Assembly (NCBI RefSeq): GCF_041435435.1
Contig: NZ_CP108494.1
Coordinates: forward strand, 7,784,501-7,848,500
Direction: 5' to 3'
Length of the DNA stretch: 64,000 bases
Source: Streptomyces sp. NBC_01241
Lineage (GTDB): Bacteria; Actinomycetota; Actinomycetes; Streptomycetales; Streptomycetaceae
Below, in pieces: positions 41,640 to 51,160 of the stretch. Made by a program: the position numbers and the translations under genes. The notes beneath the pieces were generated by a model. It worked only from the letters and a program-made list of their open reading frames with translations, searched no databases and was not told where the DNA came from. How positions within the stretch are numbered: the first letter of the stretch is position 1; each line of letters begins with the position of its first letter.

Positions 41640-43271
41640 GTGTCCGAGGACCGAACGCAGGTCGTGAGCGACTATGTGGGGTCGGTGTTCCGGCGCGGCC
41701 GGGAGCCGATGGAGCCGATCGGCTTCAGCCCCGACTGGGAGGACCAGCCGTCCCGGCACAAAACCTACCTGGGGGTACGGCGCTTCCCGCTGCCACCGGG
41801 CATCGGTCTGCCGCTGGCCGGCGCCGCGGACGTACTCTTCGGCGAACCGCCCGCCGACCAGGGCCCTCCCTGGACCATCGATTCGCTCGCCGCGTTGCTG
41901 CGCCTGTCCTACGGCGTTCTCGACCGCAGGCTGCGGGTGAGCTGGAACCAGGACAGCCATGTGCGGGTGCTGTATCCGGAGGCGCTGTGGGGGAGAGGCA
42001 CTGCCTCCGGGGGCGGAATGTATCCGCTGGAGGTGTACTGGGTCGCGGGAGCGGGCGGCCCGCTGACCCCCGGCGTCTACCACTACTCGACGGCGCACCA
42101 CAGCTTCGAGCGGCTGCTGGCCGGCGATCTCACCGACGAGGTGCGCGCGGCCTGCGAGTCCGGGGCCGGAGCTGGGGCCGGGCTCGGTGAGGCGGATGGC
42201 TTCCTCGTGGTTACCGTGCGCTTCTGGAAGAACTCCTTCAAATACAACAGCTTCTGCTACCACGTGGTGACCCAGGACGCCGGTGCCCTGCTGGGCAGTT
42301 GGGAGCTTATCGCACGGGGCATGGGCCGACGCGTCAACCGCGTGCTGTGGTTCGACGACGAGCGGCTCAATCGGCTGCTGGGGCTCGACACCGAGGAGGA
42401 GTGCGCGCTGGCCGTGGTTCCGCTGTCCTTCGGGCTGCCGGTCGAGCGTCGGACCGACTCGGCCGATCCGGTGGACCGCGGCGGACTGATCGACCGGCCG
42501 AGCTTCGAGAGGTCGGCGCGTACCCGCACCTTCGAGCAGATCGAGCAGGTGCACCGGGCGGTCCTGGCCGACCGCCGCGAGCGCCCGGAACCCGCAGTGG
42601 CGCGCGGTCTCGTACCGGTCGCGCGCGCGGGGGGCGAGGATGTCGTACTGCCCGAGCCGCTGATGGACCGGCTGGGCCCGGACGTCGGCGAGACCCTGCG
42701 CTCCCGGCGCACCAGCTTCGGCTCGTTCACCCGCTCCCGCCCCCTGCGCCTCGACGAGTTGGCCACCGTACTGGCGGGCACGGTCTCGGGACAGCGGTAC
42801 TTCTCGGACGTGGTGCCCGAGGAGATCGGGCTGACGGGGCTGTACGTACTGGCGAACCGGGTCAGCGGGCTGCCGAGCGGGACGTACCGCTACGACGGCA
42901 GCGGTCACCGGCTGCGGGTGGTGAGCGAGATGCCGCTCGCCGAGAAGCTGCAACGCAGTTACTACCTGAGCAACTACAACCTGGAGCAGGTCGGCGCCGT
43001 GCTGGCGATCTCGGGGCGCTGGCGGAGCACGCTCGACGCCTATGGCAGCCGCGGCTATCGGGTGCTCAACTCCGAGGTGGGCGCGGTGGCGCAGACGGCC
43101 TACACGGCCGCTGCCGCGCTCGGCGTCGGCTGCGGGGCGGTACTCGGCTTCGACAACATCGCCATCGACGAGTGGGCCGGCCTCGAGGACGGTGACGAGC
43201 GAACCTTCCTCTTCGTGCTGCTCGGCCATGAACGCGCGGACAGCGCGGACTTCGACTATCGGCTGGACTGA
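41640..43271 (+). CDS. SagB/ThcOx-type azoline dehydrogenase
   Basis: A 543-residue FMN-dependent oxidase expected to convert azolines to azoles. GTG 41640 follows a near-perfect AAGGAGGAGA. Two nitroreductase-like halves are visible. The first has RLSYGVLDRRLRVS, TASGGGMYPLEVYWVAG and VYHYSTAHHSFERLL. The second has LRSRRTSFGSFTRSRPLRLD, GLYVLANRVSGLPSGTYRYD and NSEVGAVAQTAYTAAAALGV, ending GCGAVLGFDN. FMN is held by the Arg/Ser and SGG patterns. It lies 80 bases after the YcaO gene. Confidence 0.9.
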   Translation: MSEDRTQVVSDYVGSVFRRGREPMEPIGFSPDWEDQPSRHKTYLGVRRFPLPPGIGLPLAGAADVLFGEPPADQGPPWTIDSLAALLRLSYGVLDRRLRVSWNQDSHVRVLYPEALWGRGTASGGGMYPLEVYWVAGAGGPLTPGVYHYSTAHHSFERLLAGDLTDEVRAACESGAGAGAGLGEADGFLVVTVRFWKNSFKYNSFCYHVVTQDAGALLGSWELIARGMGRRVNRVLWFDDERLNRLLGLDTEEECALAVVPLSFGLPVERRTDSADPVDRGGLIDRPSFERSARTRTFEQIEQVHRAVLADRRERPEPAVARGLVPVARAGGEDVVLPEPLMDRLGPDVGETLRSRRTSFGSFTRSRPLRLDELATVLAGTVSGQRYFSDVVPEEIGLTGLYVLANRVSGLPSGTYRYDGSGHRLRVVSEMPLAEKLQRSYYLSNYNLEQVGAVLAISGRWRSTLDAYGSRGYRVLNSEVGAVAQTAYTAAAALGVGCGAVLGFDNIAIDEWAGLEDGDERTFLFVLLGHERADSADFDYRLD

Positions 43272-43283
43272 GAGGGCTGATCC

Positions 43284-46067
43284 GTGAAATCCAGCGCGAT
43301 GCAATCCGCGATGCCATCGATGACGCCACGTGCGACGTCGGCCGCGACCCTGCCCGAGCAGCACGAGACCGCGGAGCGCGTGAAGTGGCACCTGGTGCCG
43401 AGGTTCATGCTGCGCGTCGGTGGTCTGCCCTTCGAATCCGCCGACGCGCTGGCCACTTCGGCGAGCGCGTCATGGGCGGACGACGTGCTCGGCGCGCGGC
43501 TGCGGCTGCGTGAGCGAGGGGCCCGGCTCGCCGACTCCCTGCAGGAACGCGTGGCACGCAGTCTCGACGATCCGGCGGCGCGCCGCACGTTGATCAATCT
43601 GCGCCGTGACGTTTTCAACGTCCGCGCTCCGCGAGGCCTGGCGGCGGCCGAGCCGCTGCTGTCAGCCGGCGAACTCGCCGAGCTGCGCGCGTGGTTCGCC
43701 GACTGGCAGCGTTACGAGGCGCTGCTGCGGACCGGCTCCGGCATCCTGGCCGAGGAGATCGCCGCGGGCCGACGGGAACTGCGTCGTGCGGCGACGAAGA
43801 CGGACCTGCGGTACGGCATCCAGCTCTCGTCCCCCTCGCTCGACGAGTATCTAGACGGTTACCTGGAGCGCGCCGACGGCCCGCTCAGCAAGAAGGAACG
43901 GCGGATCGAGCGGTCGCTGCTGGAGTACCTGCTGCGCACGGCATGCAAGACCAGCCCGTTCAGCACCCTGACGGCAGTCTCCGCGGGCGCCTTCGCCGAG
44001 GCCGACGGGCGGCCGCTCGCCGCGACCGTCAGGGGATGGGACAAGCGGGGCAGCACGCGGCTGAACATCGCCGTACTTGCCAGGCTCTCGGAAATGCTGA
44101 CCGCCAGCCCTCAGGTCCGCCATGATCTTCCCCTCCGGGCCACCAGCGGACTCCAGGTGCACCGCGACCAGGTCCGCTACCTGCGCAAGCTGCGCGGCGC
44201 CGACGGCAACGCGGACGCGGCGGTCACTCTGGACGCGGTGCACGAGAGCCTGTTCTTCCTGCCCGGCGGGGACGCCCTCGCCGATGTGCTCACGCTGTTC
44301 GGCGATGGCACGACGCTGCGGTTCGCCGACGCCGTACAGCGGCTGTGCGCGATGGACGCGAAGCGACCGGAACCGGAAGTGGAGCGATATCTCGCCCAGT
44401 TGATCAGGCTGGGCCTGCTCGTCGTTCCAGATCTGCACATCGACATCCACGACCCGGACCCGGTCGGCACCTACCGCAGCGGTTTGCGGAAACTGGGAGC
44501 GGACTGGACCGACGACATCGCCGTGCTCGTGGAGCGGATGGGCGCGGACGTCACGCGATTCGCCGGAGCCGGACTGCGGCGCAGGCGTGAACTGCTCACG
44601 CAGGTCAAGGAGTCCGTGACCGAGACACACCGCCTGCTGGGCCACGACGACATCCCGGTTCTGCGCACCCTGGTCTACGAGGACACCACACTGCCGGGAC
44701 TCTCGGTGACCGGCGACGCCTCGACCTGGACTCGGCAACTAACCCCGGTGCTGCGCCAACTGGCCCGAATCCTCCCGGCGTTCGATGGAAACGCCGTACG
44801 CAGGCTCGTCACCAAGGGGTTCTTCCGGGCGCGTTACGGGGAAGGCGGACGCTGCGAGGACTTCCTCTCCTTCGCCCACCAGTTCAACCAGGACTTCTAC
44901 GACAACTACAACAAGCGGCTGATGCGTCATCAACGCTTCGACGGCACCGACTTCCGTACGTACGACAACTGGTTCCGGCAGGAGGAGATCGCGGAGATCG
45001 ATCGCGCCCGGGTCGCCGTGGCCGAAGAAATGAAGCGCCGGTACCTGAGCGCCTCCGCCACCGGAGCCGACGTGGAACTGGACGAGGGCTTCCTGACCAC
45101 CGTGGAGGATCTGCTGCCGCGGTCGGAGGGCCTGCGGTCGCTGTCGTTCTTCCTCCAACTGGCCGAGAACGGCACCGAGGACCCCCTGGTGGTCGTCAAC
45201 CGGGTCTACTCCGGACTCACCCTGCTCTTCTCCCGGTTCGCGCACTGCCTCGACGACGGTCTCACCGCATCACTGCGCCGCTCGCTGGACGACGTCGTTC
45301 CGGAGGGAGCCGTGTTCGCCGAGCTCAAGGGCGGCTACGACGCGACCAACCTGAACCTGCACCCGGTTGTCACCCCCTACGAGGTGGTCTGCCCCGGAGA
45401 GACCAGCTTCCGGCCGCCGCACGAGCAGATCCCGGTGGAGGACCTGGTCGTCGAGCACGACGCGGCGACCGACCGGCTGCGCCTGCGCTCACGCCGGCTG
45501 GGCGTCGAGGTGATCCCCGTCTACCTCGGCTTCCTGCTGCCGATGGCGCTGCCCGAGGTGCAGCAGGTGCTGCTGAACTTCTCCTACACCACCATGGTCC
45601 AGCTCGACCTGTGGGAAGGCACCGGCATACCGGAGGGCGACAGCGGCGTTCTGCCGCGCGTCCGGCTCGGCAACGTGGTCCTGCAGCGCAAGACGTGGCG
45701 GTTCGCCGCCGGTCAGCTGCCGCCGGCGGTGGCCGGACAGGCGGATCACGACTGGTTCCTGGCATGGCGGGAATGGCAGCGCGCCGCTGGGCTGCCGCGC
45801 CATGTGTTCGCCTCCCTCGGCGGTGAACACAAGCCGCAGTACGTGGACTTCGACTCGTACGCCTGCGTCCGGCTGCTGGAGACCGCGGTCCGCAAGAGCG
45901 AATCAACGGTGGTGCTCACCGAGATGCTGCCGGGGCCCGACCAGCTGTGGCTGCGCGACGGCGGCCACCGGTACGTCACCGAACTCACGGTCCAGCTCGA
46001 CGGATTCGAGAGACACGACGGGTTCGAGGGACACGACGGACTCGACAGAACGGAGGCGGAGCGGTGA
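43284..46067 (+). CDS. Lantibiotic dehydratase N-terminal (glutamylation) subunit, LanB-N type
   Basis: A 927-residue protein matching the glutamylation domain of LanB-type dehydratases, which attach glutamate from Glu-tRNA to Ser/Thr before elimination. GTG 43284 follows GAGAGGG. Typical text: LEYLLRTACKTSPFSTLTAV, the catalytic-region DGTDFRTYDNWFRQEEIAEI-like segment, and GGYDATNLNLHPVVTPYEVV. The C-terminus ends with short GFE-HDG repeats. The elimination domain is not in this chain but in the next gene, as in goadsporin and thiopeptide pathways. It overlaps that gene by 1 base. Confidence 0.9.
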   Translation: MKSSAMQSAMPSMTPRATSAATLPEQHETAERVKWHLVPRFMLRVGGLPFESADALATSASASWADDVLGARLRLRERGARLADSLQERVARSLDDPAARRTLINLRRDVFNVRAPRGLAAAEPLLSAGELAELRAWFADWQRYEALLRTGSGILAEEIAAGRRELRRAATKTDLRYGIQLSSPSLDEYLDGYLERADGPLSKKERRIERSLLEYLLRTACKTSPFSTLTAVSAGAFAEADGRPLAATVRGWDKRGSTRLNIAVLARLSEMLTASPQVRHDLPLRATSGLQVHRDQVRYLRKLRGADGNADAAVTLDAVHESLFFLPGGDALADVLTLFGDGTTLRFADAVQRLCAMDAKRPEPEVERYLAQLIRLGLLVVPDLHIDIHDPDPVGTYRSGLRKLGADWTDDIAVLVERMGADVTRFAGAGLRRRRELLTQVKESVTETHRLLGHDDIPVLRTLVYEDTTLPGLSVTGDASTWTRQLTPVLRQLARILPAFDGNAVRRLVTKGFFRARYGEGGRCEDFLSFAHQFNQDFYDNYNKRLMRHQRFDGTDFRTYDNWFRQEEIAEIDRARVAVAEEMKRRYLSASATGADVELDEGFLTTVEDLLPRSEGLRSLSFFLQLAENGTEDPLVVVNRVYSGLTLLFSRFAHCLDDGLTASLRRSLDDVVPEGAVFAELKGGYDATNLNLHPVVTPYEVVCPGETSFRPPHEQIPVEDLVVEHDAATDRLRLRSRRLGVEVIPVYLGFLLPMALPEVQQVLLNFSYTTMVQLDLWEGTGIPEGDSGVLPRVRLGNVVLQRKTWRFAAGQLPPAVAGQADHDWFLAWREWQRAAGLPRHVFASLGGEHKPQYVDFDSYACVRLLETAVRKSESTVVLTEMLPGPDQLWLRDGGHRYVTELTVQLDGFERHDGFEGHDGLDRTEAER

Positions 46068-47164
46068 TGGACGGCAATGGCGGTGCGAACGACGGCGAGC
46101 GCGTCGATACGGATCGGCACGGGGACAGCGGGCGCATCGAGACGCAGTGGGACGGCGACGGCTGGATCAGCCTGCACGTCTTCTACGCCGCGAACGCCAA
46201 CCCGGTGCTGGTGCACTGCGTGCGGCCGCTGGTGGCCCGACTGCGCGAACAGGGGCTGCTGCGCTCGTGGTTCTTCATCCGCTACTGGCTGGAGGGTCCC
46301 CACGTCCGGCTGCGTCTGCTACCGGCCGACGCGTCGGCGGCCGCCGAGGTCGCGCGGACCGCGCGGGGAACGCTCGAGGAGTACCTGCGCGAGCGCCCCG
46401 CCCTGTACGAGGAGGACCGCAACTCCAGCGGGGACCTGTACAAGAACATGTTCCTCGCCGAGTACAGCGAGGAGCACTGGAACGAGCTGTACGGGGCGGA
46501 CGGCGCGATGCCGTTCCGGGACAACAACAGCGTCGCCCACATCCCCTACGAGCGGGAGCTGGACCGCTACGGCGGCCCGGCCGGCATGGAACTGGCCGAA
46601 TGGCACTTCCAGGAGTCCAGCGAACTGGTGGTCACCCTGCTGGAGACCACCAATGTGCACGTGCGGACCGTCCTGCTCGGCCAGGCCGCGCAGTTGACCG
46701 CCTGGCTGTGCTTCGCGCTGCTGCGGGACGAGGAAGCGGTGGCCCAGTTCCTGGTCCGCTACCGCACGATGTGGGAGACCTCGTACCAGGAGCCGAGCGA
46801 AAGCCAGCACGAACGCTTCGACCGGAGCTACAAGCGGATGAAGGAACGCCTGGTGCCCCGGCTACGGCATGTGCGCGACAGCACCAGGGACGACTCCGCC
46901 GCCTCGCCCACCCCACTGGAGCGGTCCTGGCTCGCCCACTGCACCGAACTCCGCGACAGAGCGCTGAAACTGGCCGATGCGGGAGCCCTCTCCTTCCACG
47001 AGGGAGCCGTACCCGACCCGCAGGCCGCGTTGGCCATCGTGCTCAGCTCCTACGTCCACATGACCAACAACCGGATCGGTGTCAGCATCCTCGACGAGAT
47101 CTACCTGTCCTACGTCATCTGCAAGGCGCTGTCCGACATGGCCCCTCAGGAGGCGCTGCGGTGA
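46067..47164 (+). CDS. Thiopeptide-type bacteriocin biosynthesis protein (SpaB_C elimination subunit)
   Basis: A 365-residue protein of the SpaB C-terminal family. Marks are GWISLHVFYAANANPVLVHC, FFIRYWLEGPHVRLRLLP, IPYERELDRYGGP and VHMTNNRIGVSILDEIYLSY. In LanB systems this domain eliminates glutamate to give dehydroalanine or dehydrobutyrine. In true thiopeptides a second family member catalyses pyridine formation, but only one copy is present here, so elimination is the favoured role. ATG 46067 is used; GTG 46064 directly before it is possible. The next gene overlaps by 4 bases. Confidence 0.87.
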   Translation: MDGNGGANDGERVDTDRHGDSGRIETQWDGDGWISLHVFYAANANPVLVHCVRPLVARLREQGLLRSWFFIRYWLEGPHVRLRLLPADASAAAEVARTARGTLEEYLRERPALYEEDRNSSGDLYKNMFLAEYSEEHWNELYGADGAMPFRDNNSVAHIPYERELDRYGGPAGMELAEWHFQESSELVVTLLETTNVHVRTVLLGQAAQLTAWLCFALLRDEEAVAQFLVRYRTMWETSYQEPSESQHERFDRSYKRMKERLVPRLRHVRDSTRDDSAASPTPLERSWLAHCTELRDRALKLADAGALSFHEGAVPDPQAALAIVLSSYVHMTNNRIGVSILDEIYLSYVICKALSDMAPQEALR

Positions 47165-48402
47165 CCGAAACGGCCTACGACCGGCCCCGGCTCCGGCCGG
47201 AGGTAGTACTCGGCCCCGCCCTGCGGTCCGGCCCGAAGACCGTGCACCACGTCAAGGACGCACGCACCGGCTGTTACTACCGCGTCGGCCCCCGGGAGCA
47301 CTTCATCATGGGCCTGATGGACGGCAGCCACACCCTCACGGACATCGGCCGCAAGTACACCGACACCTACGACCGCAGACTCGGGCCCGCGCACTGGCAG
47401 CAGATGTTCACCCTGCTCGGCCGTTACCAACTGCTCGACGGATACGCCGAGGACGCGGCCCTGGACAAGCTCAGACAGGCCCACGAGGCCAAGCAGGCGG
47501 CGCGGCAGGGCTGGCTGCGCCGACGGTGGGTGATACTGCGCCCCGACCAGCTGTGCGCCGACCTGGCGGCACGACTCGCGTTCGCCTTTCGGGCGGCCTT
47601 CCTGATACCCGCACTCCTCCTGGTCGCCGCTGTCCAGGTGCTCGTCTGGACGCATGTCGCCACCCTGACCCACGAGGCGACGGATCAGAGATCCTGGGCG
47701 CTCACCCTGCCACTGTCGGTGGTGCTGCTGTGGGGAATCACCGTGCTGCACGAGTTCGCACACGGTGTGACCTGCCGTCACTTCGGCGGCACAGTGACCG
47801 AGATCGGGCTCAGCTGGCGGTTTCCGATGCTGACCCCCTACTGCCGCACGGACGACATCGTGCTGTTCCACCGGCGCAGGGCCCGGGTGGGCACAGCGTT
47901 CGCCGGCGTCTTCGTCAGCCTGTTGGCCCTGGTGCCGGTGATGGTCTGGTGGTGGCTGGCCGGTGACGGCGGGCTCGGGCGCTCGCTCGCCGCGGGCCTC
48001 CTGCTGTTCGGCAGCGGTGGCGCCGCGATGAGTCTGCTGCCGATTCTGCGATCGGATGGATATGTGATGCTCACGCATGCGCTGAATATTGTTGACCTGC
48101 GCCGCGAGTCCTACCGGTTCTGGCGGCTGCGACTGCGCCGGCGCGACCCCACCGTCCGGGAACGGCTCAGCGCCTACCCACCCCGCGACACCCGTGCCTA
48201 CGCTCTCTACGGAATCGTCGCGCTGCTCCTTCTCGGGCTGGGCTACTGCGCGTTGATGTGGGTGTGGTTCGGCAGCCTGCAGCGCTGGACGGGCCCGGTG
48301 TGGGCGGTGGTGATCCTCGCCGCGGAGTCCGCGGTCCTGGTCGGCGTCCTGTTGCTGGCCGCGCGAGGCCGCTCCGGCGAACGGGAGGCCACCGATGCCT
48401 GA
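47161..48402 (+). CDS. Membrane M50-type zinc protease with N-terminal PqqD-like domain
   Basis: A 413-residue protein, starting at GTG 47161 (GTGA overlap). Residues about 20-95 resemble a PqqD/RiPP-recognition winged helix (HHVKDARTGCYYRVGPREHF, IGRKYTDTYDRRLGPAHWQQ). Five to six membrane segments follow. The zinc motif HEFAHG (H197, E198, H201) lies in a membrane segment, and a distal metal-ligand motif LRSDGYVM (Asp299) is in the place of the M50 NPxDG. The architecture suggests it binds the leader and cleaves the modified peptide at the membrane, or acts in export or immunity. Function inferred from context. Confidence 0.75.
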   Translation: MTETAYDRPRLRPEVVLGPALRSGPKTVHHVKDARTGCYYRVGPREHFIMGLMDGSHTLTDIGRKYTDTYDRRLGPAHWQQMFTLLGRYQLLDGYAEDAALDKLRQAHEAKQAARQGWLRRRWVILRPDQLCADLAARLAFAFRAAFLIPALLLVAAVQVLVWTHVATLTHEATDQRSWALTLPLSVVLLWGITVLHEFAHGVTCRHFGGTVTEIGLSWRFPMLTPYCRTDDIVLFHRRRARVGTAFAGVFVSLLALVPVMVWWWLAGDGGLGRSLAAGLLLFGSGGAAMSLLPILRSDGYVMLTHALNIVDLRRESYRFWRLRLRRRDPTVRERLSAYPPRDTRAYALYGIVALLLLGLGYCALMWVWFGSLQRWTGPVWAVVILAAESAVLVGVLLLAARGRSGEREATDA

Positions 48403-49348
48403 CAGCGGCGACGACATCGCGATCCGCACCAGCGGACTGACCAAACGGTACGGCCCGGAAACCGGCGTGTTCGACCTCGACCTGCTGATCCGCCGGGGGG
48501 AGGTCTACGGCTTCCTCGGTCCGAACGGGGCCGGAAAGAGCACCGCCATGCGGATGCTGGTGGGGCTGATCCGGCCCACCTCGGGGACCGCCACGGTGCT
48601 GGGTCACCGGGCCGGGACCCGGAGCAGCCTGCGCGGGGTGGGGGCACTGATCGAGTCCCCGGCCCTGTACCCGCATCTGTCCGGCCGGGACAACCTGCGC
48701 ATCCTCGCCGGATACGCCTCCGTGCCCGCCGCCCGCGTCGAGAAGGCTCTCGAAGAAGTGAGGATGACAGCCAAGGCGGACGTCGCCTTCCGGGCGTACT
48801 CGCTCGGCATGAAACAGCGCATCGCGGTGGGCGCCGCACTGCTGAAGGACCCCGCGCTGCTCATCCTCGACGAGCCGACCAACGGCCTCGACCCGGAAGG
48901 CGTGGCGAGCATGCGCGACCTGATCACCGGTCTGCGCCGCTCCAACCGCACCGTGCTGCTGTCCAGCCATCAGCTGCCCGAAGTGGAGCACCTGTGCGAC
49001 CGGGTGGGGGTGATCCGCCAGGGCCGGCTCGTCGCCGACGGCACCGTGGCCGAGCTGCGCCGAGGCATCGGCGAGGGCGAGGTGTCGGTGACCGTGGACT
49101 CGCCCGAGCGCGCCGCCGAACTCGTACGGCAGTTGCCGGCCGTCCGCTCGGCGACGGTCGTCGACGGGGAGCTGCGCGTGGCCGTCGACCCGAGCGAGGC
49201 GGCCGCCGTCAACCGGCTGCTCGTGGTGAACGGGCTGGAAGTCAGCGAACTGCGCAGACAGGTCCTCTCCCTGGAGGACGTGTTCTTCGACCTAGTCGAG
49301 GGCCAACGGCCCACCGGACCGGAACCCGTGGAGGTGGTCAACCGTTGA
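48395..49348 (+). CDS. ABC exporter ATP-binding protein
   Basis: A 317-residue ATPase of the bacteriocin/antibiotic export (BcrA/CcmA-like) group. Walker A is GPNGAGKST, the signature YSLGMKQRIAVG, Walker B LLILDEPT, and the H-loop LSSHQLPEVEHLCDRVG. GGGAGG precedes ATG 48395, which overlaps the previous stop by 8 bases. With the following permease it would export the mature peptide and give self-protection. Confidence 0.93.
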   Translation: MPDSGDDIAIRTSGLTKRYGPETGVFDLDLLIRRGEVYGFLGPNGAGKSTAMRMLVGLIRPTSGTATVLGHRAGTRSSLRGVGALIESPALYPHLSGRDNLRILAGYASVPAARVEKALEEVRMTAKADVAFRAYSLGMKQRIAVGAALLKDPALLILDEPTNGLDPEGVASMRDLITGLRRSNRTVLLSSHQLPEVEHLCDRVGVIRQGRLVADGTVAELRRGIGEGEVSVTVDSPERAAELVRQLPAVRSATVVDGELRVAVDPSEAAAVNRLLVVNGLEVSELRRQVLSLEDVFFDLVEGQRPTGPEPVEVVNR

Positions 49349-50190
49349 ACGGCGTCCTTCAGGCAGAGCTTCTGTCGACCCGCAAGCGCCCCGGCGTCTG
49401 GATCGTCGGCGGGGCGTGGGCCGGCCTGGCAGTGGTCTTCGGCATGGTGGTGCCGTACATCGTCTGGCTGGCCATCAGGAACAAGCCGGTCGGCTCGTCG
49501 GGTGATCCCGAGCAACTGATCAATGGCGTGCTGCCGGACAAGTTCCTCTCCGGCACGGTGGACCTGTACCCGATGTTCGGCAGCGCGCTGATGCTGATTC
49601 TCGGCGCCGTCCTCGTCGGCGGGGAGTACCGGTGGGGGACCTGGGGCACGCTGCTGGTCCAAGGGCCCGGCCGGATTTCGGCGGTTCTCGGAAAGGCCAT
49701 GGCGACAGCGGTGGCGGTGCTGTGCGTAACGGTGCTGGTGGTGACGGCGAGCGCGGGGGCGAGCGCGCTCGTCGCGGCGCTCACCGGTCGGCCCGCGCAC
49801 TGGCCGGGCGCGGCGACGCTGCTCGGCGGAATCGGCGCCGTCTGGCTGATCAGTATGGCCGCGGCGAGCCTCGGCATCCTCCTGTCGATCTTGCTGAGGG
49901 GCACCGGGGCCGCCATCGGGGTGGGCCTGCTCTGGCTGCTGGCGGTGGAGAACCTGGTCTCCGGACTGGCCGGCACGCTGCCCGCGCTGAAGTGGTTGCA
50001 GCGGTTGCTGATCGGACCGAGCGCGGGATCGCTCGCCACCGCCCTCGACCCGTCGGGCAAGCCGAACACCTCGGTCCCCGGGGTCGTCTCCGTCTCCGGG
50101 CCGCTGACCGCGAGCCTGGTGCTGGTGGCGTACGTGGTGGTGTGCCTCGGCCTGTCCTCGCTGCTCGTCTCGCGCCGTGACGTGACGTGA
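49345..50190 (+). CDS. ABC exporter permease
   Basis: A 281-residue ABC-2-type membrane protein. It starts with TTG 49345 (TTGA overlap), supported by GGAGGTGG at 49330-49337 and by the lack of ATG/GTG nearby. About six hydrophobic segments are seen (GVWIVGGAWAGLAVVFGMVV, MFGSALMLILGAVLVGGEY, AVLCVTVLVVTASAGASALV and others). The WGTWGTLLVQGPGR segment after the second helix is typical of bacteriocin-immunity permeases. Last clear gene of the RiPP operon. Confidence 0.85.
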   Translation: MNGVLQAELLSTRKRPGVWIVGGAWAGLAVVFGMVVPYIVWLAIRNKPVGSSGDPEQLINGVLPDKFLSGTVDLYPMFGSALMLILGAVLVGGEYRWGTWGTLLVQGPGRISAVLGKAMATAVAVLCVTVLVVTASAGASALVAALTGRPAHWPGAATLLGGIGAVWLISMAAASLGILLSILLRGTGAAIGVGLLWLLAVENLVSGLAGTLPALKWLQRLLIGPSAGSLATALDPSGKPNTSVPGVVSVSGPLTASLVLVAYVVVCLGLSSLLVSRRDVT

Positions 50191-50260
50191 CGTGTCCGCG
50201 ATCCGGTGACCCTGACCCGCGTGACCGGGCGATGCTCCGCTGTCCGTCAGGAGTCCTGTC

Positions 50261-50803
50261 GTGCGCCCTGTCCACTTCGCGGCCGCTCGCCGCACCCCCA
50301 TCGGCAAGTTGCGCGGAGCCCTGTCCTCCGTGCGGCCCGACGACCTCGCCGCCACCGTCATCCGCGGCCTGGTCGCCGAACTGCCCGCGCTCGACCCGGC
50401 GCGTATCGACGACGTCTACTGGGGCGCCGCCAACCAGGCGGGCGAGGACAACCGCAACGTCGCCCGCATGGCCGCCCTCCTCGCCGGGCTGCCCGAGTCC
50501 GTGCCCGGCGCCACCGTCAACCGGCTGTGCGCCTCCGGCCTGGAGGCGGTCACGACGGCGACCTGCGCCATCGCCTCCGGCGAGGCCGACATCGTGCTCG
50601 CCGGCGGCTCCGAGTCGATGAGCCGGGCACCCTTCGTACTGGCCCGCCCCGACGAGGCCCTGCCGCACCGCGTCGAGACCGTGGACATCCGGCTCGGCTG
50701 GCGCCTGGTCAACCCCGCGATGAAGGAGTTGCACGGGCTGCTGTCGATGGGGGAGACCGCCGAGGAGGTCGCCGAGCGGTCCGGCGTCTCACGCGAGTGC
50801 CAG
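50261..50803 (+). pseudogene. Thiolase (acetyl-CoA acetyltransferase/PcaF-like), truncated after about 181 residues
   Basis: GTG 50261 with CAGGAG upstream starts a normal thiolase N-terminus: VHFAAARRTPIGKLRGALSS, the catalytic Cys in VNRLCASGLEAVT, LAGGSESMSRAPFVLA and LLSMGETAEEVAERSGVSRE. Homology stops at about 50803 (ECQD), where intact thiolases continue for about 200 more residues with the second Cys and His. The frame then reads antisense through an integrase fragment. The gene is dead. It may once have served the adjoining steroid or beta-ketoadipate-type pathway. Confidence 0.85.
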
Positions 50804-50811
50804 GACCGTGG

Positions 50812-51160
50812 CGGTGCATGCGGCGAAGAGGACAACCTCTCCCCAGCCCCGGTATTGGTCGTAGGAGGCGGCCACGAGTGCGTCGGCCGGCTCGACGAGC
50901 GTCTCCCAGTCGGGAAGGGCCGGCGCTCGCGGGTCAGGGAGCTCGTCCTCGGCCTGCTTGTAGAGCTTCTGCCACCCCGTCACACGGGCCGGGTTGACCT
51001 CGGTGATGCCGTCTCGGACCGCCTGCTTCATGACGCGGACAAGGACGGCGATGGTGTTCTTGACGGTCGAACGGCCATGTTCGTCGGCGATCCAGTTCTG
51101 GACGGTGCGATCGACGGCGGCATGGGTGATCACCCGGACGGGCAGGTGTCTTTTCGAGAC
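50812..51160 (-). pseudogene. Tyrosine site-specific integrase fragment
   Basis: The minus strand encodes ITHAAVDRTVQNWIADEHGR, STVKNTIAVLVRVMKQAVRD, INPAR-type linker text (EVNPARVTGWQKLYKQAEDE) and GWGEVVLFAACTA, where it breaks at the thiolase junction. This is the SAM-like core-binding domain and the start of the catalytic domain of a tyrosine recombinase. The catalytic Arg, His and Tyr are missing. Confidence 0.75.

Noticed and set aside
41469..43391. Minus-strand 640-codon frame opposite the SagB-type gene
   Set aside because: Antisense shadow; the plus strand has a strong ribosome-binding site and recognisable nitroreductase-type domains.
46067..47164. Pyridine synthase (thiopeptide cyclisation) role
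   Set aside because: Only one SpaB_C-type protein is present and the LanB-N protein needs an elimination partner; a second copy would be required for a thiopeptide.
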